This document shows, one piece after another, positions 34,643 through 42,339 of a stretch of DNA of 64,000 nt. The number at the start of each line of letters is the position of its first letter. Position 1 is the first letter of the stretch. A model generated the notes under the pieces. That model saw only the letters and a list, made by a program, of their open reading frames with translations. It was not told the DNA's origin and searched no databases. The position numbers were made by a program, and so were the translations under genes. The stretch lies in contig JAIKXO010000321.1 of NCBI GenBank assembly GCA_024684065.1, positions 6,324 through 70,323 on the forward strand, in the 5' to 3' direction. This DNA comes from Lachnospiraceae bacterium. GTDB lineage: Bacteria; Bacillota_A; Clostridia; Lachnospirales; Lachnospiraceae.

Positions 34643-35809
34643 TCAGGCACGCTTAAACAGCTTAACAAGCTCCGAGTGCAGCTTTGAGATGATATCATCC
34701 CAATTGTAATATTTCTTTATATATCTTATTTCCTCTGCGCGAAGCTGATTACTGTCGGGCGGGGCCTCATTAAAGAAAATGAATGCTTCCGCAAGGGAGG
34801 AAACGTCCGAAGCCTTCACTATAGTACCGAATTTTCCGTTATTAGTGATATCGCCTGCCGCAGAACAGGCATCGGAGGCGATTATATAGCATCCGTTTGA
34901 AGCCGCTTCAAGCAAGGCAAAGCCAAAGGATTCGCTTCTTGATGGAAATGCGAAAATACGTGCCTTTCTGTAGAGGTCTGAAAGCTGTTTCCTGTCGGAT
35001 ATCGGACCCGTGAAGGTAATTCTGTCCTTTAATTCCTGATGTTCTTTATAAAATTCAGCTACCTTCGGCCCGAAAGAAGGGGTTACGGGACCTGCAAGGC
35101 AGAGTGAATAGTCATGTTTTCCGGCGCTTTCCGCGAAAGCATCAAGCAGGATATCGGTGCCTTTTTCGGGTGTGCCGAGGTTTCCTACCGTCAGTATCAT
35201 ATCGGACTTTTCAGGGACTGTATCCGCCTGCAGACCGTCCTTATCTGTGGCCGCTTCAGGCAGATCTTTTTCATCCTGTCCGGATCCGGAGGGTTCTTCG
35301 TAGAAGCCGTTAGGGATGAATATTACCTTATCCTTAAAACGGGCGCTTAATGCCGTATGCATCCTGGTGTTTTCCACGGAGGCGATGTCAGCCTGTTTTA
35401 TAACGGCCCGTTTTATCATACCCTTAAGCCCGAAGCGGAAAACATCCTTAAAGCCCTTCTCATTCATATCAAGCTTTAAATATATCTTTCCCATGGGATT
35501 ATATTTACGGAAAACGCGTTCATAAAAAAAAGAAGTCGCATTTAAGTGATATATATTCAATATGTCAATTGAAGACGACTCGTATTTTAAATAATGCATT
35601 CCGTCATAGATACGCCCGAACGGGGATTTTTTCGCAAATACAAGCTTAAGCCCGTCTGTCTTGGACGAAAGATCCGGATAGTCCCCGTTTTCCCATGTGA
35701 CGATCTCACTCTGAAATCCATGGTTCTTATACAGCTTATAAGGGATCATCCCCACATCCTTCAAAAGATGTACATTTTCAGTTTGCAGATAAAGAGTGAC
35801 GAATTTCAT
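34643..35809 (-). CDS. Glycosyltransferase family 4
   Basis: A 388-residue GT-B enzyme, minus strand, convergent with the four-gene cluster. MILTVGNLGTPEKGTDILLDAFAE, FTGPISDRKQLSDLYRKARIFAFPSRSESFGFALLEAASNG and FGTIVKASD identify GT4. The donor-binding EX7E is ESFGFALLE. A 28-residue insertion rich in Asp, Glu and Gly (about 165-195) separates the two domains. Preceded by the next minus-strand GT2 with a terminator between, so it probably has its own promoter. Confidence 0.86.
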   Translation of the reverse strand: MKFVTLYLQTENVHLLKDVGMIPYKLYKNHGFQSEIVTWENGDYPDLSSKTDGLKLVFAKKSPFGRIYDGMHYLKYESSSIDILNIYHLNATSFFYERVFRKYNPMGKIYLKLDMNEKGFKDVFRFGLKGMIKRAVIKQADIASVENTRMHTALSARFKDKVIFIPNGFYEEPSGSGQDEKDLPEAATDKDGLQADTVPEKSDMILTVGNLGTPEKGTDILLDAFAESAGKHDYSLCLAGPVTPSFGPKVAEFYKEHQELKDRITFTGPISDRKQLSDLYRKARIFAFPSRSESFGFALLEAASNGCYIIASDACSAAGDITNNGKFGTIVKASDVSSLAEAFIFFNEAPPDSNQLRAEEIRYIKKYYNWDDIISKLHSELVKLFKRA

Positions 35810-35833
35810 TCGGATAATATTTTTTGAGACAAA

Positions 35834-35857
35834 AAAACATCTGTTTGTAGATGTTTT
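35834..35857 (-). terminator. Intrinsic terminator after the minus-strand GT2 gene
   Basis: On minus: AAAACATCT-ACAAAC-AGATGTTTT then TTT. A second hairpin GGGAAGACC/GGTTTTCCC (35902-35928) lies right at the stop codon. Confidence 0.75.
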
Positions 35858-35928
35858 AAAGTGGCGGATTTATATAGCAGATCCGGTTATTATCAGTATC
35901 GGGGAAAACCTGTCAGACCGGTCTTCCC

Positions 35929-36792
35929 TTAGTTCTTTATGTGGTCATAGATGACCCTTTCCAGATAAGCGAGGGCGAAAGCAGCTTCAAAAATAATGTC
36001 CTGAAGCGGATCGGTATGCAGATAATACTTGTTATAGATCCTGAAGCTTTTATGGAAATGGCGGAAAGCCCTTGCCTTGGAATTATTGTTCAGCTTTTTG
36101 ATCGTGGTTGAATGAAGATGGTCATAACGCTCCTTTGTAAGGACGCCCACATAGTAGCCATTGAGCATAAGGCGGTACGACATCATCATCTCCTCGCAGT
36201 AAAGGAAAGTCCTGTTGTCCATTCCGCCGATCTTCTCATAGGCTTCCCTCGAGATCACAAAGAAAGAACCGTCGACAACCCCTACTCGTTCGAGCTCCTT
36301 TTTGGAGGAGGTCACCCTTTTCTTTATAGCTTTCTTATGAATATTATAGATGATAAGAAAAAGGCTCTCAATAACTCCGGCAAAGCTCGGAAGATTCCAG
36401 GCGTTATAGCCCTGATTGACTACAGGAGCTATGATCCCGTACTGAGGGCGTTGTTTTATCGCGTTAAGGCAGGCAAGAGCCGCTTTATCCGTAAAATAAG
36501 CATCAGGATTAGCTACGAAAAGATAGTCGGAGCCGAAATTGTCGATCGCAAATCTCATCCCGAGATTATTTGCCTTGGCATAACCAAGGTTTTCCGGAGC
36601 AGAAATAACGGAAATCTTTTTGGGAGCTGAAGCTTTCGCCTCTTCCATTAAAGAAAGGGTATTATCCGTAGATCCGTTATTGACCAGGATAATGTGGTCG
36701 AATGCGGTATGGTCCTTTACTTTTTTTGCAAGCTCCGAAGAAAGATCTCCGTCATTATATGAAATGATTATCAGTGATGTATTATTTTTCAT
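35929..36792 (-). CDS. Glycosyltransferase family 2, rhamnosyltransferase-like
   Basis: A 287-residue GT2 of the WbbL/RfbN-like subgroup: TSLIIISYNDGDLS, ILVNNGSTDNTLS, ENLGYAKANNLG, FVANPDAYFTDKAAL, GVVDGSFFVISREAYEKIGGMDN and FLYCEEMMMSYRL. It has no membrane segment. Rhamnosyl transfer is suggested by the subgroup only; a RmlD-like reductase lies 3 kb away. Confidence 0.85.
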   Translation of the reverse strand: MKNNTSLIIISYNDGDLSSELAKKVKDHTAFDHIILVNNGSTDNTLSLMEEAKASAPKKISVISAPENLGYAKANNLGMRFAIDNFGSDYLFVANPDAYFTDKAALACLNAIKQRPQYGIIAPVVNQGYNAWNLPSFAGVIESLFLIIYNIHKKAIKKRVTSSKKELERVGVVDGSFFVISREAYEKIGGMDNRTFLYCEEMMMSYRLMLNGYYVGVLTKERYDHLHSTTIKKLNNNSKARAFRHFHKSFRIYNKYYLHTDPLQDIIFEAAFALAYLERVIYDHIKN

Positions 36793-36826
36793 TATCAGAG
36801 TGTCTAGGTTTCAAAGTATCGAAATA

Positions 36827-38047
36827 TCAGAAGAACAGATCCCTGTACCATCTGAGGGAAGCAACATAAGCGCCGTAAATATCGTCATACGGAAGATTAT
36901 TGACTACCACCAGCCTGTCTATTTCAAACCAGTCCGCATTTTCATAAAGAAGGATGAAATTATAGACGCTTGCAAGCTCTCCCTTTCCGTGTATGAGCGC
37001 ATCCGAAATATCCTTGCTTACATTGAGTATCTCAAGAGCTTCGCTCATAGGTTTGTTCAGGATTATATCGAGACAGGAGAAAAGCCCTAACATAAAGAGC
37101 TCCTGATCCCTCATGGCCATTGAGAAAATAGGCGCAAGCTGTTCCGCAAACTTCGCGCGAAGCATTGAAAGCCTCGCGACCTCGCTCGGCCTGTCCTCGC
37201 AGAGCTGTTTGGTGACAGCCGTCGAAACCCATTTCTTAAGCTCACGCTGTCCTAAAAGGGCTGTTGCCTGACGGATATTTGAAATCTTCGAATTGACCGT
37301 CATCTTGTTGACCATCTCCAAAAGAGAGATCGTAAGCGCGGCATCCCTTGAAATTACGTCCGCGGCCTTTGTCAGTTCGAAGTCGCTGTTGTTGATTATA
37401 TTTAAAAGCTCTAAGTAGTTTATCTTTACCGGTGCTATCTGGCTGTCGCCCTTGGTAATGGGGGTACGGTAGAACTCACCCTCGTAAAGCTGGTATCCGC
37501 CCTCGCGCTTTAGCTCCTCGAAAATCTCCAGTGAGGCGATATTTCCGGCAACAAGCTTTATATTGGGATATAGCTTTGAAAAGAATATCTTTGCTTTGCT
37601 TATGACTATCTTCTTATGGTCAAGGATAAGATAATCCATAAGGGCCAGGATATTCTTATATTCTTCGAAATCGGGCACATCAAGCTTACGCATGGCAAAC
37701 TGATAGCCTACATCTTTAAGGGCTTTGATACGCTCTATGTTTAAGGGCTGGGGCTTGATCGAATTATCTATAAGAAGGGCGATCCTGTTCGGAGGCGCAA
37801 GGCACTGCTCCTCTACGTCCGCAAAAAGAGAGATCGGGGAAAGAGGTATGAAGATGTCGCTTTCCGTCGCAAGACTGTCGATCCCCACGCTGTTAACTAT
37901 TTCAAGACCGGTGATCACTCCGGCTCCGTCATTTATTCCGGTTCCAAGATAGCTGGGATTCTGGAGATAATTCTTCTTCTGCGAAAAAAGGGAATAAGCC
38001 TTTACCTCCATGTTTTCGTTAAATAATGGTATTAGGGTAGCTAACAT
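36827..38047 (-). CDS. EAL/HDOD signalling protein with degenerate EAL domain
   Basis: A 406-residue protein of the YuxH-like family. The N-terminal half (about 1-200) has an EAL-type barrel pattern but lacks the E-x-L catalytic motif and most metal ligands (the corresponding strand reads GVITGLEIVNSVG, and DYLILDHKKIVISK replaces the D-D-F-G region). The C-terminal half is an HDOD domain (about 205-400: ITKGDSQIAPVKINYLELLNIINN, ISRDAALTISLLEMVN, ALLGQRELKKWV). It is probably a c-di-GMP receptor or scaffold rather than a phosphodiesterase. No partner gene is adjacent. Confidence 0.82.
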   Translation of the reverse strand: MLATLIPLFNENMEVKAYSLFSQKKNYLQNPSYLGTGINDGAGVITGLEIVNSVGIDSLATESDIFIPLSPISLFADVEEQCLAPPNRIALLIDNSIKPQPLNIERIKALKDVGYQFAMRKLDVPDFEEYKNILALMDYLILDHKKIVISKAKIFFSKLYPNIKLVAGNIASLEIFEELKREGGYQLYEGEFYRTPITKGDSQIAPVKINYLELLNIINNSDFELTKAADVISRDAALTISLLEMVNKMTVNSKISNIRQATALLGQRELKKWVSTAVTKQLCEDRPSEVARLSMLRAKFAEQLAPIFSMAMRDQELFMLGLFSCLDIILNKPMSEALEILNVSKDISDALIHGKGELASVYNFILLYENADWFEIDRLVVVNNLPYDDIYGAYVASLRWYRDLFF

Positions 38048-38178
38048 TTTTTTATCCTTTCGATCACGTTTGATAAGGAAATGCTAAGAGTGTCTACTTA
38101 TCTAGCATCAGTTTACAACAAAATTGTTTTTTTAACAACTATTTTTGCTTAAAACTGGTCTATTCTTACGGATTTCCC

Positions 38179-38207
38179 TTGACATGGCGGATTAAAACAG
38201 GTATATT
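38179..38207 (+). promoter_or_regulatory. Strong sigma-A promoter of hup
   Basis: TTGACA (38179-38184), 17 bases, TATATT (38202-38207): near consensus. The leader of about 85 bases includes AGCGCAGAGGCGCTT and CAGCTGTAAATAGCTTA hairpins before GGAGG. Confidence 0.88.
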
Positions 38208-38298
38208 CTATTAGCGCAGAGGCGCTTAGACCGCAAAACAGCTGTAAATAGCTTAACGCGGGGTAAGATTTTTGCTAAAAATACAGGAGGATTTTTAA

Positions 38299-38574
38299 AT
38301 GAACAAGACAGAGTTAGTAGCCGCTATGGCTGATCAGACTGGATTATCAAAGAAGGATTCAGAGAAGGCCCTCAAGGCTTTTACAGATGCAGTTACAAAG
38401 GAATTAAAGAAGGGCGGAAAGGTTCAGTTAGTTGGCTTCGGAACTTTCGAGGTTGTTAAGAGAGCGGCAAGAGAGGGAAGAAATCCCCAGACCGGAAGCG
38501 TTATGAAGATCAAGGCTTCAAAGGCTCCCAAGTTTAAGGCCGGCAAGGCATTAAAGGATGCAGTTAATAAGTAA
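38299..38574 (+). CDS. hup: HU family DNA-binding protein
   Basis: A 91-residue histone-like HU: MNKTELVAAMADQTGLSKKDSEKALKAF at the N-terminus, the conserved core QLVGFGTFEVVKRAAREGRNPQTG (the DNA-bending arm) and MKIKASKAPKFKAGKALKDAVNK. A nucleoid architectural protein, expected to be highly expressed, consistent with its near-consensus promoter and strong RBS ACAGGAGG. A GC-rich hairpin (38595-38603/38626-38634) follows as a probable terminator. Confidence 0.97.
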   Translation: MNKTELVAAMADQTGLSKKDSEKALKAFTDAVTKELKKGGKVQLVGFGTFEVVKRAAREGRNPQTGSVMKIKASKAPKFKAGKALKDAVNK

Positions 38575-38594
38575 TCGATATATTTGTTTTGCAG

Positions 38595-38637
38595 AGAGCG
38601 GAGGACTGTAGGGTTCTCCGCTCTTTCTGCTTGAGGG
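38595..38637 (+). terminator. Probable terminator of hup
   Basis: AGAGCGGAG/CTCCGCTCT stem with a 22-base loop, followed by TTCTGCTT, a weak T-tract. Confidence 0.55.
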
Positions 38638-38652
38638 GTTTTCGGAGAACAG

Positions 38653-38828
38653 GTCTGAAAGCCTAAGACTTTCAAATCTGATCGGCGGGTCAGATACGGG
38701 CCCGGATAAATCCGGTTCGTGCCTGACCCTGGAGGACAAAGTTTGAAAGTCGAAGACTTTCAAACTTGATTGGCGGGTCAGATACGAGCCCGGATAAATC
38801 CGGCTCGTGCCTGACCCTGGAGGACAAA
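38653..38828 (+). repeat. Tandem pair of 88-bp hairpin units ahead of rqcP
   Basis: Unit 1 is 38653-38740 and unit 2 is 38741-38828, about 90% identical with no gaps. Each has GAAAG..CTTTC, then a long stem GGGTCAG..CTGACCC enclosing ACGAGCC/GGCTCGT (G-T pairs in unit 1 at the same positions), and ends with TGGAGGACAAA. The second unit's GGAGG is the real RBS of rqcP; the first unit's is a duplicate with no start codon. Confidence 0.85.
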
Positions 38829-38830
38829 AT

Positions 38831-39070
38831 ATGAGATTAGACAAATATCTTAAGGTGTCCCGTCTTATAAAGCGGCGTACGGTCGCAAACGAAGCCTGCG
38901 ATGCAGGAAGGGTCAGCGTGAACGGACGCGTGGCTAAGGCCTCCCAGGAAATAAAGCCGGGGGACAGGATAGATATCCAGTTCGGAAATAAAGAGGTAAG
39001 CGTAGAGGTTACATCCGTTAAGGAGACGGTAAAGAAGGAAGAGGCCGCGGAGCTGTTTAAGTATCTTTAA
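38831..39070 (+). CDS. rqcP: S4 domain RNA-binding protein RqcP
   Basis: A 79-residue S4-domain protein: MRLDKYLKVSRLIKRRTVANEACDAGRVSVNGRVA, then GDRIDIQFGNKEVSVEV. It matches RqcP (YabO), which helps RqcH add alanine tails on stalled 50S subunits in Firmicutes. The start is the ATG at 38831, nine bases after GGAGG; an earlier in-frame ATG (38807) is inside the repeat. It often follows hup in Firmicutes, as here. Confidence 0.92.
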   Translation: MRLDKYLKVSRLIKRRTVANEACDAGRVSVNGRVAKASQEIKPGDRIDIQFGNKEVSVEVTSVKETVKKEEAAELFKYL

Positions 39071-39121
39071 GAGCTGAAGCCGGTTTATTATATCAGGGGT
39101 TTTTCCGTTTAAGTTTCTTCC

Positions 39122-39150
39122 TTGTTTACAGGTGATCATTATGTTAGAAT
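39122..39150 (+). promoter_or_regulatory. Possible promoter of the RmlD-like gene
   Basis: TTGTTT (39122-39127), 17 bases, TAGAAT (39145-39150). The leader would be about 165 bases; no gene is seen in it. Confidence 0.45.
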
Positions 39151-39321
39151 CATACCTGAATTAAAAAGGACGGAATTATAAAGGGGCGGTCCGTAAGATC
39201 TGTTTTCTTATGCAGGATATAATTCAGGGTCAAAAATCCCTTTCAGACAGGGCCCCGGACTTCTGCGGAGAGTATATAAGCTATATAAGGGTCAATCCCC
39301 TTTTCAATAGAGGAGAACAAA

Positions 39322-40188
39322 ATGGCAAAGGTGCTGGTGCTTGGAGCCAACGGGATGGCGGGGCATATCATCTATCTCATGCTTCGGGAAAAGGATCATA
39401 ACGTAACAGGAGCGACGAGACAAAAGGGTGTCCTCGGGAACGATATTTTACTGGATGTTATGGATCAGGAACCTGTAAAGGATGCGATAGTAAAAGGCGG
39501 TTATGATTATGTGATCAACTGCGCGGGAACATTGAACCGGAACGTGGATTCCGATATGTATCATGGCATATATGTAAACAGCGTTCTTCCGCATTTCCTT
39601 GCCATGCTGTGTGAAGAAAACGGCGCGAAGCTTGTACATATAAGCACGGACTGCGTTTTCCGCGGGAATCAGAACGGTTTTTATACGGAAAATTCAGAGA
39701 AAAACGCGATCTCGACCTATGGGATAAGCAAGTCCTTAGGAGAGGTAAAGGGCGATGATCTGTTTACCTTAAGAACTTCCCTTATTGGGCCGGAAATACG
39801 GGAGCAGGGAATAGGGCTCTTTAACTGGTTCATGAAAAATGACGTGGTGGACGGCTTCGCGAAGGTATACTGGACCGGGGTGACCACTATACAGCTTGCA
39901 AAGACAATTTCAGAGCTTATTGAAAAAGAGCCGAAGGGCGGGCTTTTTCATATAGTCAACAATGAGAAGATAAGCAAATACGAGCTGTTGCGCCTGTTTA
40001 ATGAAAGATTCAGGGGCGGGAAGGTGAAGATATACTCAAGCGATACCATAGAAAGTGATAAATCCCTTTATAATACCAGATCGTCAGACTGGATAAACAT
40101 ACCGGGTTATCGGGAGATGGTCGAAGAAATGTATGAGTGGATGCTTGACCACAGGGAATTATATACTAAATATCTGGAAAATATCTGA
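39322..40188 (+). CDS. RmlD-like SDR sugar-nucleotide reductase
   Basis: A 288-residue extended-SDR protein: VLVLGANGMAGHIIYLML (Rossmann glycine motif, residues 4-21), VINCAGTLN, VHISTDCVFRG, the catalytic STYGISKSLGE (Tyr-x3-Lys) and LRTSLIGPE. It is closest in pattern to dTDP-4-dehydrorhamnose reductase-type proteins, but the sugar substrate cannot be read; rmlABC are not in the window. RBS GAGGAG. It probably supplies an activated deoxysugar for the nearby glycosyltransferases. Confidence 0.85.
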   Translation: MAKVLVLGANGMAGHIIYLMLREKDHNVTGATRQKGVLGNDILLDVMDQEPVKDAIVKGGYDYVINCAGTLNRNVDSDMYHGIYVNSVLPHFLAMLCEENGAKLVHISTDCVFRGNQNGFYTENSEKNAISTYGISKSLGEVKGDDLFTLRTSLIGPEIREQGIGLFNWFMKNDVVDGFAKVYWTGVTTIQLAKTISELIEKEPKGGLFHIVNNEKISKYELLRLFNERFRGGKVKIYSSDTIESDKSLYNTRSSDWINIPGYREMVEEMYEWMLDHRELYTKYLENI

Positions 40189-40404
40189 TCGTCAAGCCGC
40201 ATGGGCAGGACGTTAAGCGTTTGTGGACAGGTGAAAAACGGCTGGATCCCGGAAGGCTTTTTCCCTGTCTGCACACAGGAAGCCTTAAAAATACGGGCAG
40301 ACTTCTTAAAAACGTGAAATGAAAGTCTGTTTTTGCAGGATCATTTATACCGGCTAAAGAAAGGGTTATGCCGGGTTAAACAAAATCTCAAGGGAGGAAG
40401 AGGG

Positions 40405-41049
40405 ATGATAGAGAGGGCGTTGATGATAGGAGCGCATTATGACGATGTCGAGCTTGGATGCGGAGGGAGTGCATGCAGGCTGATAAGCGAGGGTAAAAAG
40501 GTATTTAAGATCACTCTGACCGACAATGATTTTACGGATAATAACGCAAATTACAGCATCCTAAGGAGCAAGACCGCGGAAAGCAGCAGAAAGATCTGCG
40601 ATTTTATCGGTATGGAGGAGATAGATATACATCAGGCCGGCTACGGGAAGCTTTCCTACTCCGACGGTTCCCTTATGCACGAGCTTGAGGATCTTATTTT
40701 AAAGCGGGATATCGACACGGTGTTTATGCATATGAGCCATGACCTGCACCATGACCACGTTGCGGCTTATGAGATATGTAAAACAGCTTCAAGGCACTGC
40801 AGGAATGTTTTTATGTACCAGAGCAACGGCTATATCAAGGACAGGACCTTTTCTCCGGCTTTCTTTATCGATATCACGGAATTTGCGGACAAAAAGAGAA
40901 AAGCGCTTAAGATTTATGAGGACGATCAGAAGCAGCAGAATAACAACGGAAGGCTGTTCGATATCTCTTTAAAGCAGAACGAGGTATGGGGTTACGGAAA
41001 CGGCTGTGGTTATGCCGAGGGGTTTGAGGTCTTAAAGGCGCTTTTCTGA
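40405..41049 (+). CDS. PIG-L family deacetylase
   Basis: A 214-residue LmbE/PIG-L fold protein: MIGAHYDDVELGCGGSACRL near the N-terminus (zinc ligands His and Asp of AHxDD; Tyr replaces the usual Pro) and HMSHDLHHDHVAAYEICKTA with the distal histidines. Such enzymes remove N-acetyl groups from GlcNAc-containing substrates. Next to a sugar-nucleotide reductase and 6 kb from the glycosyltransferases it may tailor a glycan. The start is the ATG at 40405, directly after GGGAGGAAGAGGG; earlier in-frame ATGs have no RBS. Confidence 0.88.
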   Translation: MIERALMIGAHYDDVELGCGGSACRLISEGKKVFKITLTDNDFTDNNANYSILRSKTAESSRKICDFIGMEEIDIHQAGYGKLSYSDGSLMHELEDLILKRDIDTVFMHMSHDLHHDHVAAYEICKTASRHCRNVFMYQSNGYIKDRTFSPAFFIDITEFADKKRKALKIYEDDQKQQNNNGRLFDISLKQNEVWGYGNGCGYAEGFEVLKALF

Positions 41050-41162
41050 CGAAAAACCGGGTGCCGGCTTTGCGGGGAAGCTTAGAAGGCTTGCTTTCAG
41101 GCCGGTTCCGGGGTTTTACCGGTGTCAAAAACTATATGTACCGGTTCAAAAATATTTTCATG

Positions 41163-41191
41163 TTGACAAGGCAGGGTTTATTTGGTAACAT
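41163..41191 (+). promoter_or_regulatory. Promoter of tRNA-Gly
   Basis: TTGACA (41163-41168), 17 bases, TAACAT (41186-41191), 30 bases before the tRNA. Confidence 0.8.
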
Positions 41192-41220
41192 TCTCTTTGT
41201 CGAAAAAAGAATAGATGTTT

Positions 41221-41293
41221 GCGATAGTGGTACAGTTGGTAGTACGTCGCCTTGCCAAGGCGAAGATCGCGGGTTCGAGTCCCGTCTATCGCT
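41221..41293 (+). tRNA. tRNA-Gly (anticodon GCC)
   Basis: A 73-base cloverleaf: acceptor GCGATAG/CTATCGC, D-loop with AGTTGGTA, anticodon stem TCGCC/GGCGA around loop TTGCCAA (anticodon GCC), T-arm GGGTTCGAGTCCC and discriminator T. CCA is not encoded. It is the only tRNA in the window. Confidence 0.96.
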
Positions 41294-41306
41294 CGGTCGA
41301 ATGATG

Positions 41307-41340
41307 TCGGAAGCTTTTTAATAAAGCTTCCGATTTTTTT
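41307..41340 (+). terminator. Intrinsic terminator of tRNA-Gly
   Basis: TCGGAAGCTTT/AAAGCTTCCGA stem (11 bp, 5-base loop) followed by TTTTTTT. Confidence 0.92.
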
Positions 41341-41410
41341 CCATAGACTGACAGGGCAGCAGGCTTTGAGCGGACAGCCGCTCATAAATTCAGAAGATGA
41401 GCATATTGCA

Positions 41411-41439
41411 TTGAAATTGCCTTTTACGGATGGTAAAAT
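41411..41439 (+). promoter_or_regulatory. Promoter of the suf operon
   Basis: TTGAAA (41411-41416), 17 bases, TAAAAT (41434-41439). The leader is about 150 bases and contains a terminator-like hairpin at 41541-41559. Confidence 0.72.
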
Positions 41440-41540
41440 CATTTTAAATGTATTAAAGCCTGCCTGAGTAATGAGTTATGGTGTTTTTGGGGATTCAGGC
41501 GATAAAGGCGGGACAGGTTACGGAAAGCATCGGGGAGACG

Positions 41541-41559
41541 CCGGTTTGACCGGTTTTTT
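41541..41559 (+). terminator. Terminator-like hairpin in the suf leader
   Basis: CCGGT-TTG-ACCGG followed by TTTTTT, 35 bases before the sufC start. The stem is only 5 bp, so full termination is doubtful; an attenuator is possible. Confidence 0.45.
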
Positions 41560-41594
41560 CCTTAACGTGACCGGAGTAAACAGGAGGATAAGTT

Positions 41595-42335
41595 ATGGCG
41601 CTTCTTGAAATCAGGGATTTATGCGTAAATGTCGAGGATAATGAAATCCTTAAGGATATAAACCTGAGCATCGGAAAGGGAGAGACCCACGTTTTAATGG
41701 GCCCGAACGGTGCCGGAAAGTCAACTCTCGGCAATGCGCTTATGGGAAATCCCCTGTATACAATAACAAAAGGAAAGATATTCTTTAACGGACTCGATAT
41801 CAGGGACGATACCGCGGATAAACGGGCGAAGGCAGGGATGTTCATGTCATTTCAGAACCCCCTTGAGGTGCCCGGGATCAGTCTCTCTTCCTTTATAAGG
41901 AATGCGATAATCGAGCAGACCGGACAGAAAATAAAGCTGACCGAGTTCAGGCGGAATCTTTCGGAAAACATGGAGCTTCTGCATTTTGACAGCTCATATA
42001 AGGACAGGGATCTGAATGTGGGATTCTCCGGAGGGGAGAAGAAAAAAGCCGAGATCCTGCAGCTGTTAATGCTAAAGCCCAAATTCGCGATCTTAGACGA
42101 GACCGATTCGGGTCTTGACGTTGACGCGGTTAGAACGGTTTCCGAAGGGATAAGAGAATATCAGAAGCAGAAGGACGGGGCTCTTCTTATAATCACACAT
42201 TCCACGAAGATCCTGGAATCCCTGAATGTAGACCGTACCCATATCCTTGTTAAAGGCAGGATAGTAAAGAGCGGGGACGGAGATCTTGTAAGGGAAATAA
42301 ACGAAAACGGATTTGAGCGGTATCTGGAGGCCTGA
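41595..42335 (+). CDS. sufC: Fe-S cluster assembly ATPase SufC
   Basis: A 246-residue ABC-type ATPase: Walker A GPNGAGKSTLGNALMG (about 35-50), Q-loop FMSFQNPLEVPG, signature GFSGGEKKKAEI and Walker B FAILDETDSGLD, then the H-loop ITHS. It powers the SufBCD scaffold. First gene of the sufC-sufB-sufD-sufS-sufU operon; sufB follows after four bases. Confidence 0.96.
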   Translation: MALLEIRDLCVNVEDNEILKDINLSIGKGETHVLMGPNGAGKSTLGNALMGNPLYTITKGKIFFNGLDIRDDTADKRAKAGMFMSFQNPLEVPGISLSSFIRNAIIEQTGQKIKLTEFRRNLSENMELLHFDSSYKDRDLNVGFSGGEKKKAEILQLLMLKPKFAILDETDSGLDVDAVRTVSEGIREYQKQKDGALLIITHSTKILESLNVDRTHILVKGRIVKSGDGDLVREINENGFERYLEA

Positions 42336-42339
42336 ATCT

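Noticed and set aside
38653..38828. CRISPR array
   Set aside because: Only two adjacent 88-bp units with internal stems and no spacers or cas genes; it is a tandem leader repeat.
41061..41321. 86-codon plus-strand open frame over the tRNA-Gly gene
   Set aside because: It reads through a clear tRNA cloverleaf and its promoter.
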